From: an uncultured Bacteroidales bacterium
GTDB taxonomy: Bacteria; Bacteroidota; Bacteroidia; Bacteroidales; UBA932
Assembly: GCA_945948555.1 (NCBI GenBank)
Contig: CAMFBM010000009.1
Coordinates: 1-64,000, forward strand
Direction: 5' to 3'
DNA: 64,000 nucleotides
Shown here: one piece after another, positions 30,600-40,980 of the stretch
Layout of the letters: each line of letters opens with the position of its first letter
Position numbering within the stretch: position 1 is the first letter of the stretch
Program-made: the position numbers and the translations under genes
Notes under the pieces: model-generated
Seen by the model: the letters and a program-made list of their open reading frames with translations, nothing else
Databases searched by the model: none
Told to the model about the DNA's origin: nothing

Positions 30600-30746
30600 T
30601 ATCCCGTATCGTGGGAATGCAAATTTTTTTGCGTTTTATGGAAATTATTTTTCTGAACTGATATGTATTATTCCGCAATTTTGTAGTTGAAGTTCTGTGC
30701 CTGCGGGGCATTCAGACATTGACGAGAACTAAAACTAATACATATT

Positions 30747-30899
30747 ATGGTAAAACACATCTTTTCCCCGGAGCAACGGAAAGAATATCTGACTCCAGAA
30801 ATTACAACCTTCCTTGCTGAAGTTGATACATTCCTGATGTCATCTTTTCAAATCCCGGATCTTTACGAGGATCCGCAGATTCCTTTCGAGTGGGAATAA
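30747..30899 (+). CDS. 50-aa small protein, not in the ORF track
   Basis: Own translation: MVKHIFSPEQRKEYLTPEITTFLAEVDTFLMSSFQIPDLYEDPQIPFEWE-stop. In the HTCS/fimbrillin gap, same strand. Confidence 0.65.
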   Translation: MVKHIFSPEQRKEYLTPEITTFLAEVDTFLMSSFQIPDLYEDPQIPFEWE

Positions 30900-30927
30900 T
30901 ATTCAAAACTGAAAAAACATCAAAGCT

Positions 30928-33489
30928 ATGAAAAGGACATTATATTTCTGGGGAGTAATCCTCACTGCACTCGTAGCAGTTTCCTGTGCAAAGGAAACTC
31001 TTCCCGTACAGCAGCAGACTGAAGAACAGACAACCGGAAAAGTCTTCGGAGAAACAGTCTTCACCCTTTCCGCAGGCATTGACAATTCCGATGAAAGCAA
31101 GGTTTCCCTTGACAGCATCCAGATGTCATGGACAATCGGAGACCAGATTGTAGTGAACGGAGTCACTTCAAAGCCTCTTGCCACAATCAAGGAGAACGGT
31201 GGGGCGGAATTCGAGTTCGACGAGGTGCTGGATCCTCCATTCTATGCAATATACCCGGCATCAGCCTACGTAGAGGGTTCATATACCGTTGAAGGAGAGA
31301 CACCTGCTGAAGGAGAGACACCTGCTGAAGGAGAGACACCTGCTGAAGGAAAGACACCTGCGACTAACATTAACTTCCCGGCCAAACACACCTATCACGC
31401 AGGAAGCATAGACCCTGCAACTGCAATTATGGTCGGAACAGCCTCTGAAGGCGGGAACATCCTCTTCTCACACGCCGTTACATGCCTGAAACTGACTTTC
31501 GACAAGGATGTCAAGAGCGTCAGGGTAATGGCCAACAACGGAATGCGTATGGCAGGCTATCTCAAAATAGATTATGCCAACAAAGGAACGAACAACTATT
31601 ACACCACTTCAAACTACAACACCGTGACAATGACAGGGGACATCAGTGCCGGTTCTCCTGTGGTGATTGCCATTCCTGCCAAGAACTACACTGCGGGCCT
31701 CAATATTTTCGTTGTCACTTCGGACGACCATTATCAGGTCCTCAAGACCTCGGCCTTTGACGCGACCTCGAAGAAAGGCTTCCTGCTGGTAAAACACGCG
31801 AACCTTACATCCCTAAAGGCTTATTCAGGGCCGGGAATATACAATGAAGAGGACTGGAAGTCATTCGTCTTTGCGGACGAGTCCCGCTACTCCGCTGACC
31901 TGACGCAGAAAGGGGATGCCTCAGACTGGCTTGGAGAAGACGGAGAATACAACCTCTACGAGGATTTCACCGTCGAGGGCAACCTCAAGCGTCACGGAGA
32001 GAATGCGGCCGGTTTCACTAAAACCGGAGATATCTATTTCACCGGCGTATTAGACGGGAACGGGCATACCATCACCCAGACGGCAAGCACCGTCCCTATG
32101 TTCAGTTATCTCGGGGCCGCGGACGAGGAAGGAACAGTGAAGAACCTGACCCTTGCCGGAGACTGCACCTCAATCGCCCAGTCAGGATGGGGGAATGCCA
32201 GTTTTGCAGTCAGGGTACTTAAAAAAGGCACAATCTCAGGATGTACAAATGCAGTGAATACGGTCATCACGGAAACTCAGGCATCAAAGGAGAATATCAT
32301 CCTTGCCGGCTTTGCATCTTCCAACCAGGGGACAATTTCGAACTGCGTCAATAATGGAAATATGGAATACAACGCCTACTACAGCGATACCAGGAAATGT
32401 TATGTGGGAGGAATCTGCTCTCAGAACTGGAATTCCACTTTCACGGACCAAGGCTACGGTGATTTCCGAACATGCACGAACAACGGCAAACTTAAAGTCA
32501 CAAAGAAATCCGATTCGCAAGTTTCTGCACAATATACGGTCATCGGAGGAATCTGCGCCGGAGTGATGGGAGGAGAACCGGGTACGGCATACACAAGAGC
32601 CTATTCAAGTTTCGACTCTTGTAGCAATACCGGTGAAATTATCTTTTGGGAAGACGGCAACAATACCAATTACAGCGTGATCTGCGGGGGAATCATCGGA
32701 GCATCTACTCCATATAACAGCAACTGTCCATACGTCTCCGGAACCAGCGGATTCTATTTCATCATCCGCGGCGGGAAAAACACAGGAAACTTCGATGTCA
32801 GTTCATCCGGTACTTCTGCAACTACCGCAGCCATTTCAGGAGCAAGACAGGTTTACATTGGAGGACTGGTAGGGTTTGCCCTCGGTTCACCTGCACTGAA
32901 CGGGACGGCCGCCGCGAACACCAACTATGCAATCATCCGCGGAGGAAGCAACTGCACGATGAAACTCGGGTCGGTTAAAGGCAACGAATGTGCTGGAGGA
33001 ATTGTCGGAGGAGGCGGATTCCTGTCTCTTGAGTACATTACCGATAGTTTCCTCAGGATTGAGAAAACCGGGAACACTATGTTTACCCCGACTAAAATCG
33101 GTGCAGTAGGTGCCCTGATTGGATTGAATGTCAAAAGGACTCTGGTCACAGGCAACAACAACTCTCCACTTCTGAAGATTGATGCTTCAAATGCCGGACT
33201 GCCTGTTTCCTTTGAAGGACTTTCCGGCAACACAGGAGCAAAATCCAATGCAGCCGACGGGAAACCGGCATCTGCCAGCGTATTGCCATATCTCATTTAT
33301 GAGAAAAGTTCGTCCTCCTCAGAGAAGTATATCATCAATTTCTCAGGAAAGAAATCTAACGGCAGCACTTACACGGCCGTTGAGCTGCCCGCAAAGACAA
33401 CCACCTCCGGAGTGGAATGTTTCTACGGTTCAGGAAATACACTCGTCCGTGATGCAGGACGTGTGACCGTGGTTGATTACACAGAATAG
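30928..33489 (+). CDS. Surface lipoprotein with fimbrillin-like N-term and GLUG/beta-helix-like repeats
   Basis: Lipobox LVAVSCAK; SWTIGDQIVVNG; repeated GTISNCVNNGN...VGGICSQ and ECAGGIVGGGGF-type motifs. Confidence 0.75.
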   Translation: MKRTLYFWGVILTALVAVSCAKETLPVQQQTEEQTTGKVFGETVFTLSAGIDNSDESKVSLDSIQMSWTIGDQIVVNGVTSKPLATIKENGGAEFEFDEVLDPPFYAIYPASAYVEGSYTVEGETPAEGETPAEGETPAEGKTPATNINFPAKHTYHAGSIDPATAIMVGTASEGGNILFSHAVTCLKLTFDKDVKSVRVMANNGMRMAGYLKIDYANKGTNNYYTTSNYNTVTMTGDISAGSPVVIAIPAKNYTAGLNIFVVTSDDHYQVLKTSAFDATSKKGFLLVKHANLTSLKAYSGPGIYNEEDWKSFVFADESRYSADLTQKGDASDWLGEDGEYNLYEDFTVEGNLKRHGENAAGFTKTGDIYFTGVLDGNGHTITQTASTVPMFSYLGAADEEGTVKNLTLAGDCTSIAQSGWGNASFAVRVLKKGTISGCTNAVNTVITETQASKENIILAGFASSNQGTISNCVNNGNMEYNAYYSDTRKCYVGGICSQNWNSTFTDQGYGDFRTCTNNGKLKVTKKSDSQVSAQYTVIGGICAGVMGGEPGTAYTRAYSSFDSCSNTGEIIFWEDGNNTNYSVICGGIIGASTPYNSNCPYVSGTSGFYFIIRGGKNTGNFDVSSSGTSATTAAISGARQVYIGGLVGFALGSPALNGTAAANTNYAIIRGGSNCTMKLGSVKGNECAGGIVGGGGFLSLEYITDSFLRIEKTGNTMFTPTKIGAVGALIGLNVKRTLVTGNNNSPLLKIDASNAGLPVSFEGLSGNTGAKSNAADGKPASASVLPYLIYEKSSSSSEKYIINFSGKKSNGSTYTAVELPAKTTTSGVECFYGSGNTLVRDAGRVTVVDYTE
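31291..31362. repeat. 18-bp in-frame tandem repeat, 4 copies (EGETPA)
   Basis: GAAGGAGAGACACCTGCT x3 plus one copy with 2 substitutions. Confidence 0.97.
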
Positions 33490-33494
33490 TCATT

Positions 33495-35837
33495 ATGAAA
33501 GATTTGCATATAATACCGGTTCTCGCGGCACTGGTGCTTCTCGGGCTTTCGTGCAGCGAGAAACCGGATTCCGGACAGGGCGGGGAGCCGGACCAACCGT
33601 CTGCCGAAGCGGTAACCCTGTCGCTTTCCTCTACCTTTGAGGAAAGCAAGACCATCCTCGGGGAACTTGAGGAGGGAATCTATCGGGTATATTGGTCCGA
33701 CGGAGACCGCATCTGCGTGAACGGGAAGAAATCCTCCACCCTCTACGGAATTGAACAAGGCACATCCACTGCCGATTTCTCAGTCGAGGGAGTGAGCGCA
33801 CCATACAATGTGGTCTATCCGAGCATAGTTTGCCTCGCAATGGATGAAGACGGGATTGCCACCCTACAGCTTCCCGTCGCCCAGGCATACAGGGAGAACA
33901 GTTTCGCCAACGGGGCAGCCATTCTCTACGGCAGTTCACAGGAAAAGGGCTCCAGCCTTAACAATCTCTGCGGTGTTGTCCGTATTCCTCTCGTGAAAGG
34001 GCTTTATGGAGACAGAATTACCAGTATGAGTGTTTCCAGCCAGTCCACGTCAAAACCGCTTGCCGGAGAATTCACTCTTGACACAAGGGACGGGACTCTC
34101 ACCCCAGTAAAAGGGAGCGGGACTCTGATGCTTTCCCTTCCTGCCGAAGGGATTGAACTGTCGGAAGAAAATCCCGAGTATTTCTACCTCACCATCCCCG
34201 CAGGAGACTATCCCGACGGGTTCACAATCACCCTCAGCAACAGCGAGGGAACGATGCTTTGCGACTGGGTTGAGGAAACGGACATTCCTGCAGGAAAGAT
34301 TGCCACTCTGCCTGTCATCACTTTCAAACCGGATGCGACAAAACTTATCGACAGTGTTGACAGCTGGAATGAATTTGCGGCCGCAATCAATTCCGGGAAT
34401 CAGGAGCAGATTGACAGATGGGTCAATCCCGAAACCGGAGTGGCCACCCTTTCCGCAGACATTTCCTACGGAGGAGACCTCAACAGGATTGAAGAATGGG
34501 CTTATACTTTCAACGGCAACGGACACAGCATCAGTCGGGCCAATGCAACTGAAGCACTCTTCACCCTGATCGCACCTGAAGGGATCATCCGCAATCTTAC
34601 TATTAGAGGCAAACGCGTGGAGCAGAGTTCCAACAGAGACCATGGTACGGGTAATCTCGCAGCATTCAACCGCGGGCTGGTCGAAGGATGTACAAATGAA
34701 ATGGACATTGAACTCTCCTCAGCAGACAAGAATATCCTGATTGCAGGTCTTGTCACCGACAATGCCGGCATCATAAAAGACTCCAGAAACACCGGGAACA
34801 TTTCCATCTCGATGAATATCACCGAAAACAGGGTGGTTTACGGAGGAGGTGTCAGCTGCCGTGCCCAGAGGAATCTGACAGAAAGCGGGGTCACCCAATA
34901 TTGCAACGGAGATTTCATCAACTGTGAGAATACCGGAGACATCACTCTGAAACGTTCTTCCAGCGGACCTTTCAGTCTGACGAAACTTGCAATCGGAGGC
35001 ATAGTCGGATTTATCAATCAAGGAACCTCAACAGGAGAATTTTCCCGTATTGAGAAATGTGTCAACAGTGGAAACATTACAGTCTGGCAGGACGAGAACC
35101 ACACTGCCACGAACTATGCTTACTCAGTCGGGGGAATCCTTGGGAGGAGTTGTCAGATTAATGAAAACACCGATTTTTACTATATGGTGGGAGGGGCCAA
35201 CAAGACTTCATACAACGGATATTATGTTGAAATGGAGGACTGCGTAAACAACGGTTCCATTGACGTTAGCCTGTACTCGGCCACTGGAGGTGCTCAGATG
35301 TCCGGGGCCCGGCAGATTTATGTCGGAGGCATTTCAGGATGTTTCAGCAGCAAATTCAGTGACTGGTCCACCATCCGGGGATGTTCTTCAACCGGAACCA
35401 TCCGCACGGGACACCTCCAGGGAGCAGACTGTTCAGGAGGACTTTTCGGAGGACTCGGTTACACCAACCTTGAGAATTGTTCGGCAGACTTTGCAATAGG
35501 AGTGAGCCGGAACAGTTTTTCAATTTCCGGAAAATATATGGGACTTTCCGGTGGTCTTGTGGGATATATCCTCAGGGATTCATCCCTGAAAGACTGCACT
35601 TGCAAACTGACTTTCGATAGCACAGGAGCCAAGTCGTCCATAGGGGTCGGATATGTCGGAGCAGTGGCAAAGCACGGCAACATCACGGACAACGTGAAGA
35701 ACAGCGGGATGGCATCCCTTTCACTTGAAGGGAACAATTCCTTCAGCGGTACCTTGAACGGGACTCCAGTAACGGCCTCGGAAACTGTCTGGAAGGGAAA
35801 TCTCGGGATAGTGAACGGTACAATCACCATAAAATAG
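33495..35837 (+). CDS. Surface lipoprotein, paralogue of the preceding gene
   Basis: Lipobox VLLGLSCSE; GIYRVYWSDGDRICVNGKKSS...FSVEGVSAPYNVVYPS; GLUG-like GIIKDSRNTGNI...GGVSCRA. Confidence 0.75.
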   Translation: MKDLHIIPVLAALVLLGLSCSEKPDSGQGGEPDQPSAEAVTLSLSSTFEESKTILGELEEGIYRVYWSDGDRICVNGKKSSTLYGIEQGTSTADFSVEGVSAPYNVVYPSIVCLAMDEDGIATLQLPVAQAYRENSFANGAAILYGSSQEKGSSLNNLCGVVRIPLVKGLYGDRITSMSVSSQSTSKPLAGEFTLDTRDGTLTPVKGSGTLMLSLPAEGIELSEENPEYFYLTIPAGDYPDGFTITLSNSEGTMLCDWVEETDIPAGKIATLPVITFKPDATKLIDSVDSWNEFAAAINSGNQEQIDRWVNPETGVATLSADISYGGDLNRIEEWAYTFNGNGHSISRANATEALFTLIAPEGIIRNLTIRGKRVEQSSNRDHGTGNLAAFNRGLVEGCTNEMDIELSSADKNILIAGLVTDNAGIIKDSRNTGNISISMNITENRVVYGGGVSCRAQRNLTESGVTQYCNGDFINCENTGDITLKRSSSGPFSLTKLAIGGIVGFINQGTSTGEFSRIEKCVNSGNITVWQDENHTATNYAYSVGGILGRSCQINENTDFYYMVGGANKTSYNGYYVEMEDCVNNGSIDVSLYSATGGAQMSGARQIYVGGISGCFSSKFSDWSTIRGCSSTGTIRTGHLQGADCSGGLFGGLGYTNLENCSADFAIGVSRNSFSISGKYMGLSGGLVGYILRDSSLKDCTCKLTFDSTGAKSSIGVGYVGAVAKHGNITDNVKNSGMASLSLEGNNSFSGTLNGTPVTASETVWKGNLGIVNGTITIK

Positions 35838-35844
35838 CCCTGTT

Positions 35845-38800
35845 ATGAAGAGGATTATTTACGTAATAGTGTTTCTGGTAATGTCATTCCAGGCCTTCGC
35901 ACAGGACATTACAGTGAAGGGAACCGTAAAGGACGAGAACGGGGAGCCCGTACCGGGTGCGGCCGTGGTTGACAAGCAGAACGGCAAAAACGGTGTCGTC
36001 ACCGACATAGACGGCAAATTCACAATTACCGTTGCCTCAGAAGGATTCCTTGAAATTTCCAGCCTAGGATTTGCCACCCTCCTGGAACCGGTGAACTCCC
36101 GCAAGGAAATCACCGTCACACTCAAGACCGAAAACTCAAAACTGGACGAAGTCGTGGTCATAGCCTACGGTACGGCGAAGAAGTCGGACCTGACGGGAGC
36201 AGTGGCCACGGTAGATATGAAATCCGTGCAGGATGTCCCGTCTTCTTCAATCAGTTCCGCCCTTCAGGGAAGGATTGCGGGAGCAGAGTTCATCTCCTCG
36301 ACAGGCGAGCCCGGAACTTCCGCTTCAATTCAAATCAGGGGAGCCCGAAGCATATCTGCGGGGAATGAACCTCTGATTGTGGTTGACGGTGTCGTGGATG
36401 CCGTTTCTGACCTGAACGAACTCAATCCGAGTGACATCAAAAGCATATCCGTGCTGAAAGACGTTTCATCAACGGCACTATACGGAAGCCGAGGAGCCAA
36501 CGGAGTGATTCTCATCACGACCAACAGCCCCGTGTCTTCCAACCTGAGCATAAAGCTGAAAGTTTCTGCCGGAGTTTCACAAATTGCCGGCAAGCTTGAC
36601 CTGATGAATGCTTCGGAATTCGGGGAATACTGCAATATGGTGAAATATTTCGAATCCGGTCTCCAAAACCAGCCGCAGACCTCCTCGAACTATTATTTTG
36701 CCGATCCATCAACTCTCGGACAAGGTACTGACTGGATCAAAACACTTTCACAGACAGGGGTTTACCAGGACTACAACCTGTCCGTGTCAGGAGGAACCAA
36801 GGTCACAAGGGTGGACACTAACTTCAGTTACAATGACACGAAAGGCGTGGTCATAGGAAGCGGATTCAAGAGACTGACCGGCAGGGTTCTCGTGGAAAGC
36901 CATCCTGCAAAATGGGTCCGGCTCGGAATAAGGCTCTACTATGCCCATAGGAAAACTGACAAAACATCGGCAAACATATCCGGGACCGACAACAAAGCCG
37001 CCATATACCTTGTACCTTTCCTTACCAAAGAGGATACCTGGAACTCCTACGGCTCCGAAGTATCCTCCGGCGGATCGGTATTCGACAACCCTTACCTTGT
37101 GGCACAATCCGTCAGCAACGTACAGAATCAGGAAAACATAAACCTGATGCCTTACGTCCGTTTCTTCATGGGGAGATATACTCAGTTCGTAACAAAATTC
37201 TCATATAATTACGATCTTTCAAGAAGGTTCTATTATTCTCCGTCAACACTGCCTCTTGCACAGAGGCTCCAGACAGGAGGAACAGCCGCCTCAGAGACGT
37301 CATTAAATCACAACTACCTGAGTGAGAGCACCCTGACCTTTACCCGTACCTTCAAGAAGAAACATTATCTTGATCTTCTCGCGGGATTCACCGTGGAACA
37401 CAGAAATTACGACTATACCTACCTCAGGGGTGTGGGATACATGGACGACAATGTCACCGCCAAGAATATGGGCAGCCTACCTGACGAGAGGAATCTCACC
37501 GTAAACAATTACGAGACAATACGTTCAAGGATGTCCGTCCTGGCAAGAATCAACTACAACTACCGGAAAAGGTACTATGTGACATTCACTGCAAGAGCAG
37601 ACGGGGCATCCAATTTCGCCCCGGACAGGAAATGGGGATTTTTCCCTGCGGCAGCCCTGCGCTGGAACATAAGGAACGAGAGATTTATGAAGAGTGCGAA
37701 ATGGCTGGATGAACTTAGTCTCAGGGTGAGTGCCGGACGCAGCGGAAACGATGCCATCTCTCCATATATGTCCATTCCTACCCTGACCGCTGCACGCAGT
37801 TCGTGGATGCTTGGGGACTACCGTCCGATCAGCTATTACTCCACAAGGCTGGCAAACAGCAACCTGACCTGGGAGACCACGGACTCCTACAATGTCGGGC
37901 TCAACTTCTCGGCATTCAAGGAAAGGCTAATACTGGAGGTAGATGCTTATCACTCAAGGACATACGACCTGCTTCTGGCGATGAAGACGAACCACGTCAC
38001 CGGATATGACACATATTTCACAAATCTCGGAAGCACTACCAACACAGGTGTGGAGGTGACTCTCACCACCCGCAACATCAGCACGAGGAAATTCAGCTGG
38101 ACAACGGCCCTGACCCTGACGCACAACAGGCAGATGGTGGAGAATGTCGGAGACGACAGGCTTGTGGGAACATATTACAATCCGAGGAACACCACCCAGC
38201 CTCTGTACGGCTACCGCAACGGTTATCCGGTGAACGCCCTCTGGGGATATCAGTACGCAGGAGTCTGGCATTCCCAGGATGAAATCGACAGAAATGCCGT
38301 GTCAAGGACCTACGCCACAAACACCACTCCAGCCCTCGGAGAATGCCGGTATATGGACATCAACCACGACGGTCTTCTCGACCAGAATGACCTTGTCTAT
38401 CAGGGAAGCAGCGACCCGATAATCTATGGAGGATTCCAGAACACCTTTACATGGAAGAATCTCACCCTGAAGGCCTATCTCTCGTATTCGCTTGGAGGCA
38501 AGATCTACAACCTGTCCGAATTCTGGAATGGAAGCGGAACAAGGGCCTACAACAAATACCGCTATATGCTCGATTCCTGGCATCCTGAGCGCAATCCGAA
38601 GTCGGACATACCTCGTGCCGGATATGAGGACCTTGTCGGGAGCGACAGGATGATTTACGATGCTTCATATCTCAGAATCAAGGAATTGTCCATCAGCTAC
38701 CGTTTCAATCTTCCTGCAAGGGTCAAATGGTGCCGGAACATAGTTGTGGGCTTCAGTGCTGAGAACGTGTGGTTGTGGAAGAATTACACCGGTTTCGACC

Positions 38801-38895
38801 CGGATGTCTCGACATCATCCGCAGCACGCAGGATTGACACAGCATCCTTCCCGCGCCCGAGAACATTTGTTTTCAATGTAAATTTCACCTATTAG
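35845..38895 (+). CDS. SusC/RagA-type TonB-linked outer membrane protein
   Basis: ITVKGTVKDENGEPVPGAAVVDKQNG..., plug LQGRIAGAEFIS...IQIRGARSISAGNEPLIVVDGV, C-terminal PRPRTFVFNVNFTY. Confidence 0.97.
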   Translation: MKRIIYVIVFLVMSFQAFAQDITVKGTVKDENGEPVPGAAVVDKQNGKNGVVTDIDGKFTITVASEGFLEISSLGFATLLEPVNSRKEITVTLKTENSKLDEVVVIAYGTAKKSDLTGAVATVDMKSVQDVPSSSISSALQGRIAGAEFISSTGEPGTSASIQIRGARSISAGNEPLIVVDGVVDAVSDLNELNPSDIKSISVLKDVSSTALYGSRGANGVILITTNSPVSSNLSIKLKVSAGVSQIAGKLDLMNASEFGEYCNMVKYFESGLQNQPQTSSNYYFADPSTLGQGTDWIKTLSQTGVYQDYNLSVSGGTKVTRVDTNFSYNDTKGVVIGSGFKRLTGRVLVESHPAKWVRLGIRLYYAHRKTDKTSANISGTDNKAAIYLVPFLTKEDTWNSYGSEVSSGGSVFDNPYLVAQSVSNVQNQENINLMPYVRFFMGRYTQFVTKFSYNYDLSRRFYYSPSTLPLAQRLQTGGTAASETSLNHNYLSESTLTFTRTFKKKHYLDLLAGFTVEHRNYDYTYLRGVGYMDDNVTAKNMGSLPDERNLTVNNYETIRSRMSVLARINYNYRKRYYVTFTARADGASNFAPDRKWGFFPAAALRWNIRNERFMKSAKWLDELSLRVSAGRSGNDAISPYMSIPTLTAARSSWMLGDYRPISYYSTRLANSNLTWETTDSYNVGLNFSAFKERLILEVDAYHSRTYDLLLAMKTNHVTGYDTYFTNLGSTTNTGVEVTLTTRNISTRKFSWTTALTLTHNRQMVENVGDDRLVGTYYNPRNTTQPLYGYRNGYPVNALWGYQYAGVWHSQDEIDRNAVSRTYATNTTPALGECRYMDINHDGLLDQNDLVYQGSSDPIIYGGFQNTFTWKNLTLKAYLSYSLGGKIYNLSEFWNGSGTRAYNKYRYMLDSWHPERNPKSDIPRAGYEDLVGSDRMIYDASYLRIKELSISYRFNLPARVKWCRNIVVGFSAENVWLWKNYTGFDPDVSTSSAARRIDTASFPRPRTFVFNVNFTY

Positions 38896-38898
38896 GAT

Positions 38899-40566
38899 AT
38901 GGAAGCAAGAAAACTGACAACGGCGGTCATTGCCGCCCTGATAATAACATCGTGTTCTTTGAAGGAACAGGTCACTTCCTATTCCCAAAGGGACAATTTC
39001 TACAGGAACGTTTCCGAGATACAGGCCGGACTCAATGCCTGTTATACTCCGATACGTACAATCTACTCGAATGTGAATTTCTGGCAGATGACGGAATGTG
39101 ACACGGATCTGATGTACCTGAACGTGTCCAACCAGTACAATGCAATATGCAACATCTCCCCGTCACGTCCGGGATGCGCCACTACTGTCTGGCAGAATGC
39201 CTATTACGGTGTCTCAAGGGCCAACACAATGATCAACGCCATCAGCCAGGCTCTCGAAAAGGGTTACATCTCGGAAAGGGAAGCCGTTTCGCTCAAGGCG
39301 GAAGCCATCGTACTGAGGGCCTTCCACTATTATCTGCTTACATCCACATTCGGTGACGTGCCTTACTACGAAGAGGAAGTGACCGAGCAGAACAGGGCCC
39401 GAATAGCCTCCCTGCCCCGAATGAGTGCAGATGACACCAGAGACGCAATCATAGCGCAGCTGCGAGAATATCTCCTTCCTTCCGCAATGGGAGGGAAACA
39501 GGCTCTGGAACTGTGCCGTACCTATGAGGACGGTACAGACTACAGAATTGGTGCTGCAGCGGGTCTGTTCATTGGAGGAAAAATGGCTTTGTGGAACAGA
39601 AGATGGCAGGACGCCGTGGACTTCTTCTCCGTATTGGAGGACATCTACGGGGAACTCTCAAGATATCCTCTCACGGATGTGCCTTTCAGCCGGAAATACA
39701 CAAAGGAATCCATTCTGGAAGTTCCTCAGGTTTACGAGCCGTACGGACTTCAGATTGTCGGTGGAATCGCACCGTGGGCCACTCCTGTTCGCCGCAAGGT
39801 CGTGGTTGACGACGAAGAGGCTGCCCAGAAGGATTCCACCCACTGCTTCTACAACGGTGTGGCCATACCGGAACTCGGATATGATGCACATATCTATTCC
39901 TGTGCACGTCCTACCCCATACGTATATCAGAACCTACTTCCCTACAATTCGGCTGATTTGAGGACAGGGGAATATTCCAACGGTGCAAATTCCGCACGAG
40001 GCGGTTCAGGTACCCTGGCGTGGAGATGGAGCGGTTTCGACCCGACTGTGGCTCCCGAATACTGGACTGATGAGAACAGAGCCGTGATGTGGTTCACGAG
40101 CGTGGCAAAGGCGAGTGGCTGTCCGTGGCTCGGCAACAAATTCTGGTGCTGGGACATGAAATATGTCCGGGACAGCAACAATTACAAGATTTTCCGTTAT
40201 GCAGGCGCCATTCTGGGCCTTGCCGAAGCCCATCTGATGCTCTCAGACCAGACAACGGCCCTGAAATATCTGAATATGACAAGGCATCGTGCAGGTCTGC
40301 CCGATCTCTCCACGATTGAGATTGGAGGGAAGAGCGAACTGCTGATGGAAGAAATCAGGTGTGAATGTGCAAAGGAACTTTTCGGAGAGTTCAACAGGAA
40401 GTTCGACCTTGTACGCTGGGGAATCTGGTATGAAAGAACCACCCAGTACAACAACTGTTCAAGGCTTCTTGAAAACATAAGGCCATGCCACCGCTACTGG
40501 CCTATACCATCCAACCAGGTGGCAAACTCCGGAGGAGCCCTTGACAATAAAGAATATGGAGAATAG
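38899..40566 (+). CDS. SusD/RagB-type nutrient-binding outer membrane lipoprotein
   Basis: Lipobox LIITSCSL; AIVLRAFHYYLLTSTFGDVPYYEE; adjacent to SusC. Confidence 0.95.
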   Translation: MEARKLTTAVIAALIITSCSLKEQVTSYSQRDNFYRNVSEIQAGLNACYTPIRTIYSNVNFWQMTECDTDLMYLNVSNQYNAICNISPSRPGCATTVWQNAYYGVSRANTMINAISQALEKGYISEREAVSLKAEAIVLRAFHYYLLTSTFGDVPYYEEEVTEQNRARIASLPRMSADDTRDAIIAQLREYLLPSAMGGKQALELCRTYEDGTDYRIGAAAGLFIGGKMALWNRRWQDAVDFFSVLEDIYGELSRYPLTDVPFSRKYTKESILEVPQVYEPYGLQIVGGIAPWATPVRRKVVVDDEEAAQKDSTHCFYNGVAIPELGYDAHIYSCARPTPYVYQNLLPYNSADLRTGEYSNGANSARGGSGTLAWRWSGFDPTVAPEYWTDENRAVMWFTSVAKASGCPWLGNKFWCWDMKYVRDSNNYKIFRYAGAILGLAEAHLMLSDQTTALKYLNMTRHRAGLPDLSTIEIGGKSELLMEEIRCECAKELFGEFNRKFDLVRWGIWYERTTQYNNCSRLLENIRPCHRYWPIPSNQVANSGGALDNKEYGE

Positions 40567-40975
40567 AGATATGAAAAGGTTTTTTCTCTTTGCAGTGACA
40601 GCACTCCTCTGCCTTTCAGGTTGTCAGAAAGCCTGGAAGAGCACAATTGACCTCGGTGTCAACGACAGGCGCATCAACATAACCTGGAGCCAGGCACAGG
40701 AACAGTTCGAGTTCGTTTTCCCGGTCTATTCAACAGGAGACTGGAAAGCGGAGATAGTTGCCGGAGGCGACTGGCTCACCATCAGCGGAAATTCCGGGTC
40801 TGGCACAGGCTATATCCACTGCACCTGCCTTCCGAATACTCTTGACAAGGTCAGGTCCATACGGATGGATGTCAGTGGGAGCGGCAAGGTCATCCCTGTA
40901 TATTTTGTGGTTTCAAGCAGCAGCCTGTCGGCGGCGGATCTTCCTGATGCGGATCTGGATAACTATTTATTGTAG
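40541..40975 (+). CDS. Small BACON-like domain lipoprotein
   Basis: Lipobox ALLCLSGCQK; YSTGDWKAEIVAGGDWLTISGNSGSGTG...VRSIRMDVSGSGKVIPVYFVVSS. Confidence 0.65.
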   Translation: MTIKNMENRDMKRFFLFAVTALLCLSGCQKAWKSTIDLGVNDRRINITWSQAQEQFEFVFPVYSTGDWKAEIVAGGDWLTISGNSGSGTGYIHCTCLPNTLDKVRSIRMDVSGSGKVIPVYFVVSSSSLSAADLPDADLDNYLL

Positions 40976-40980
40976 CGGAT

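Noticed and set aside
31291-31362. Tandem 18-mers considered as a CRISPR array
   Set aside because: No spacers; the units are contiguous and encode in-frame EGETPA inside a lipoprotein.
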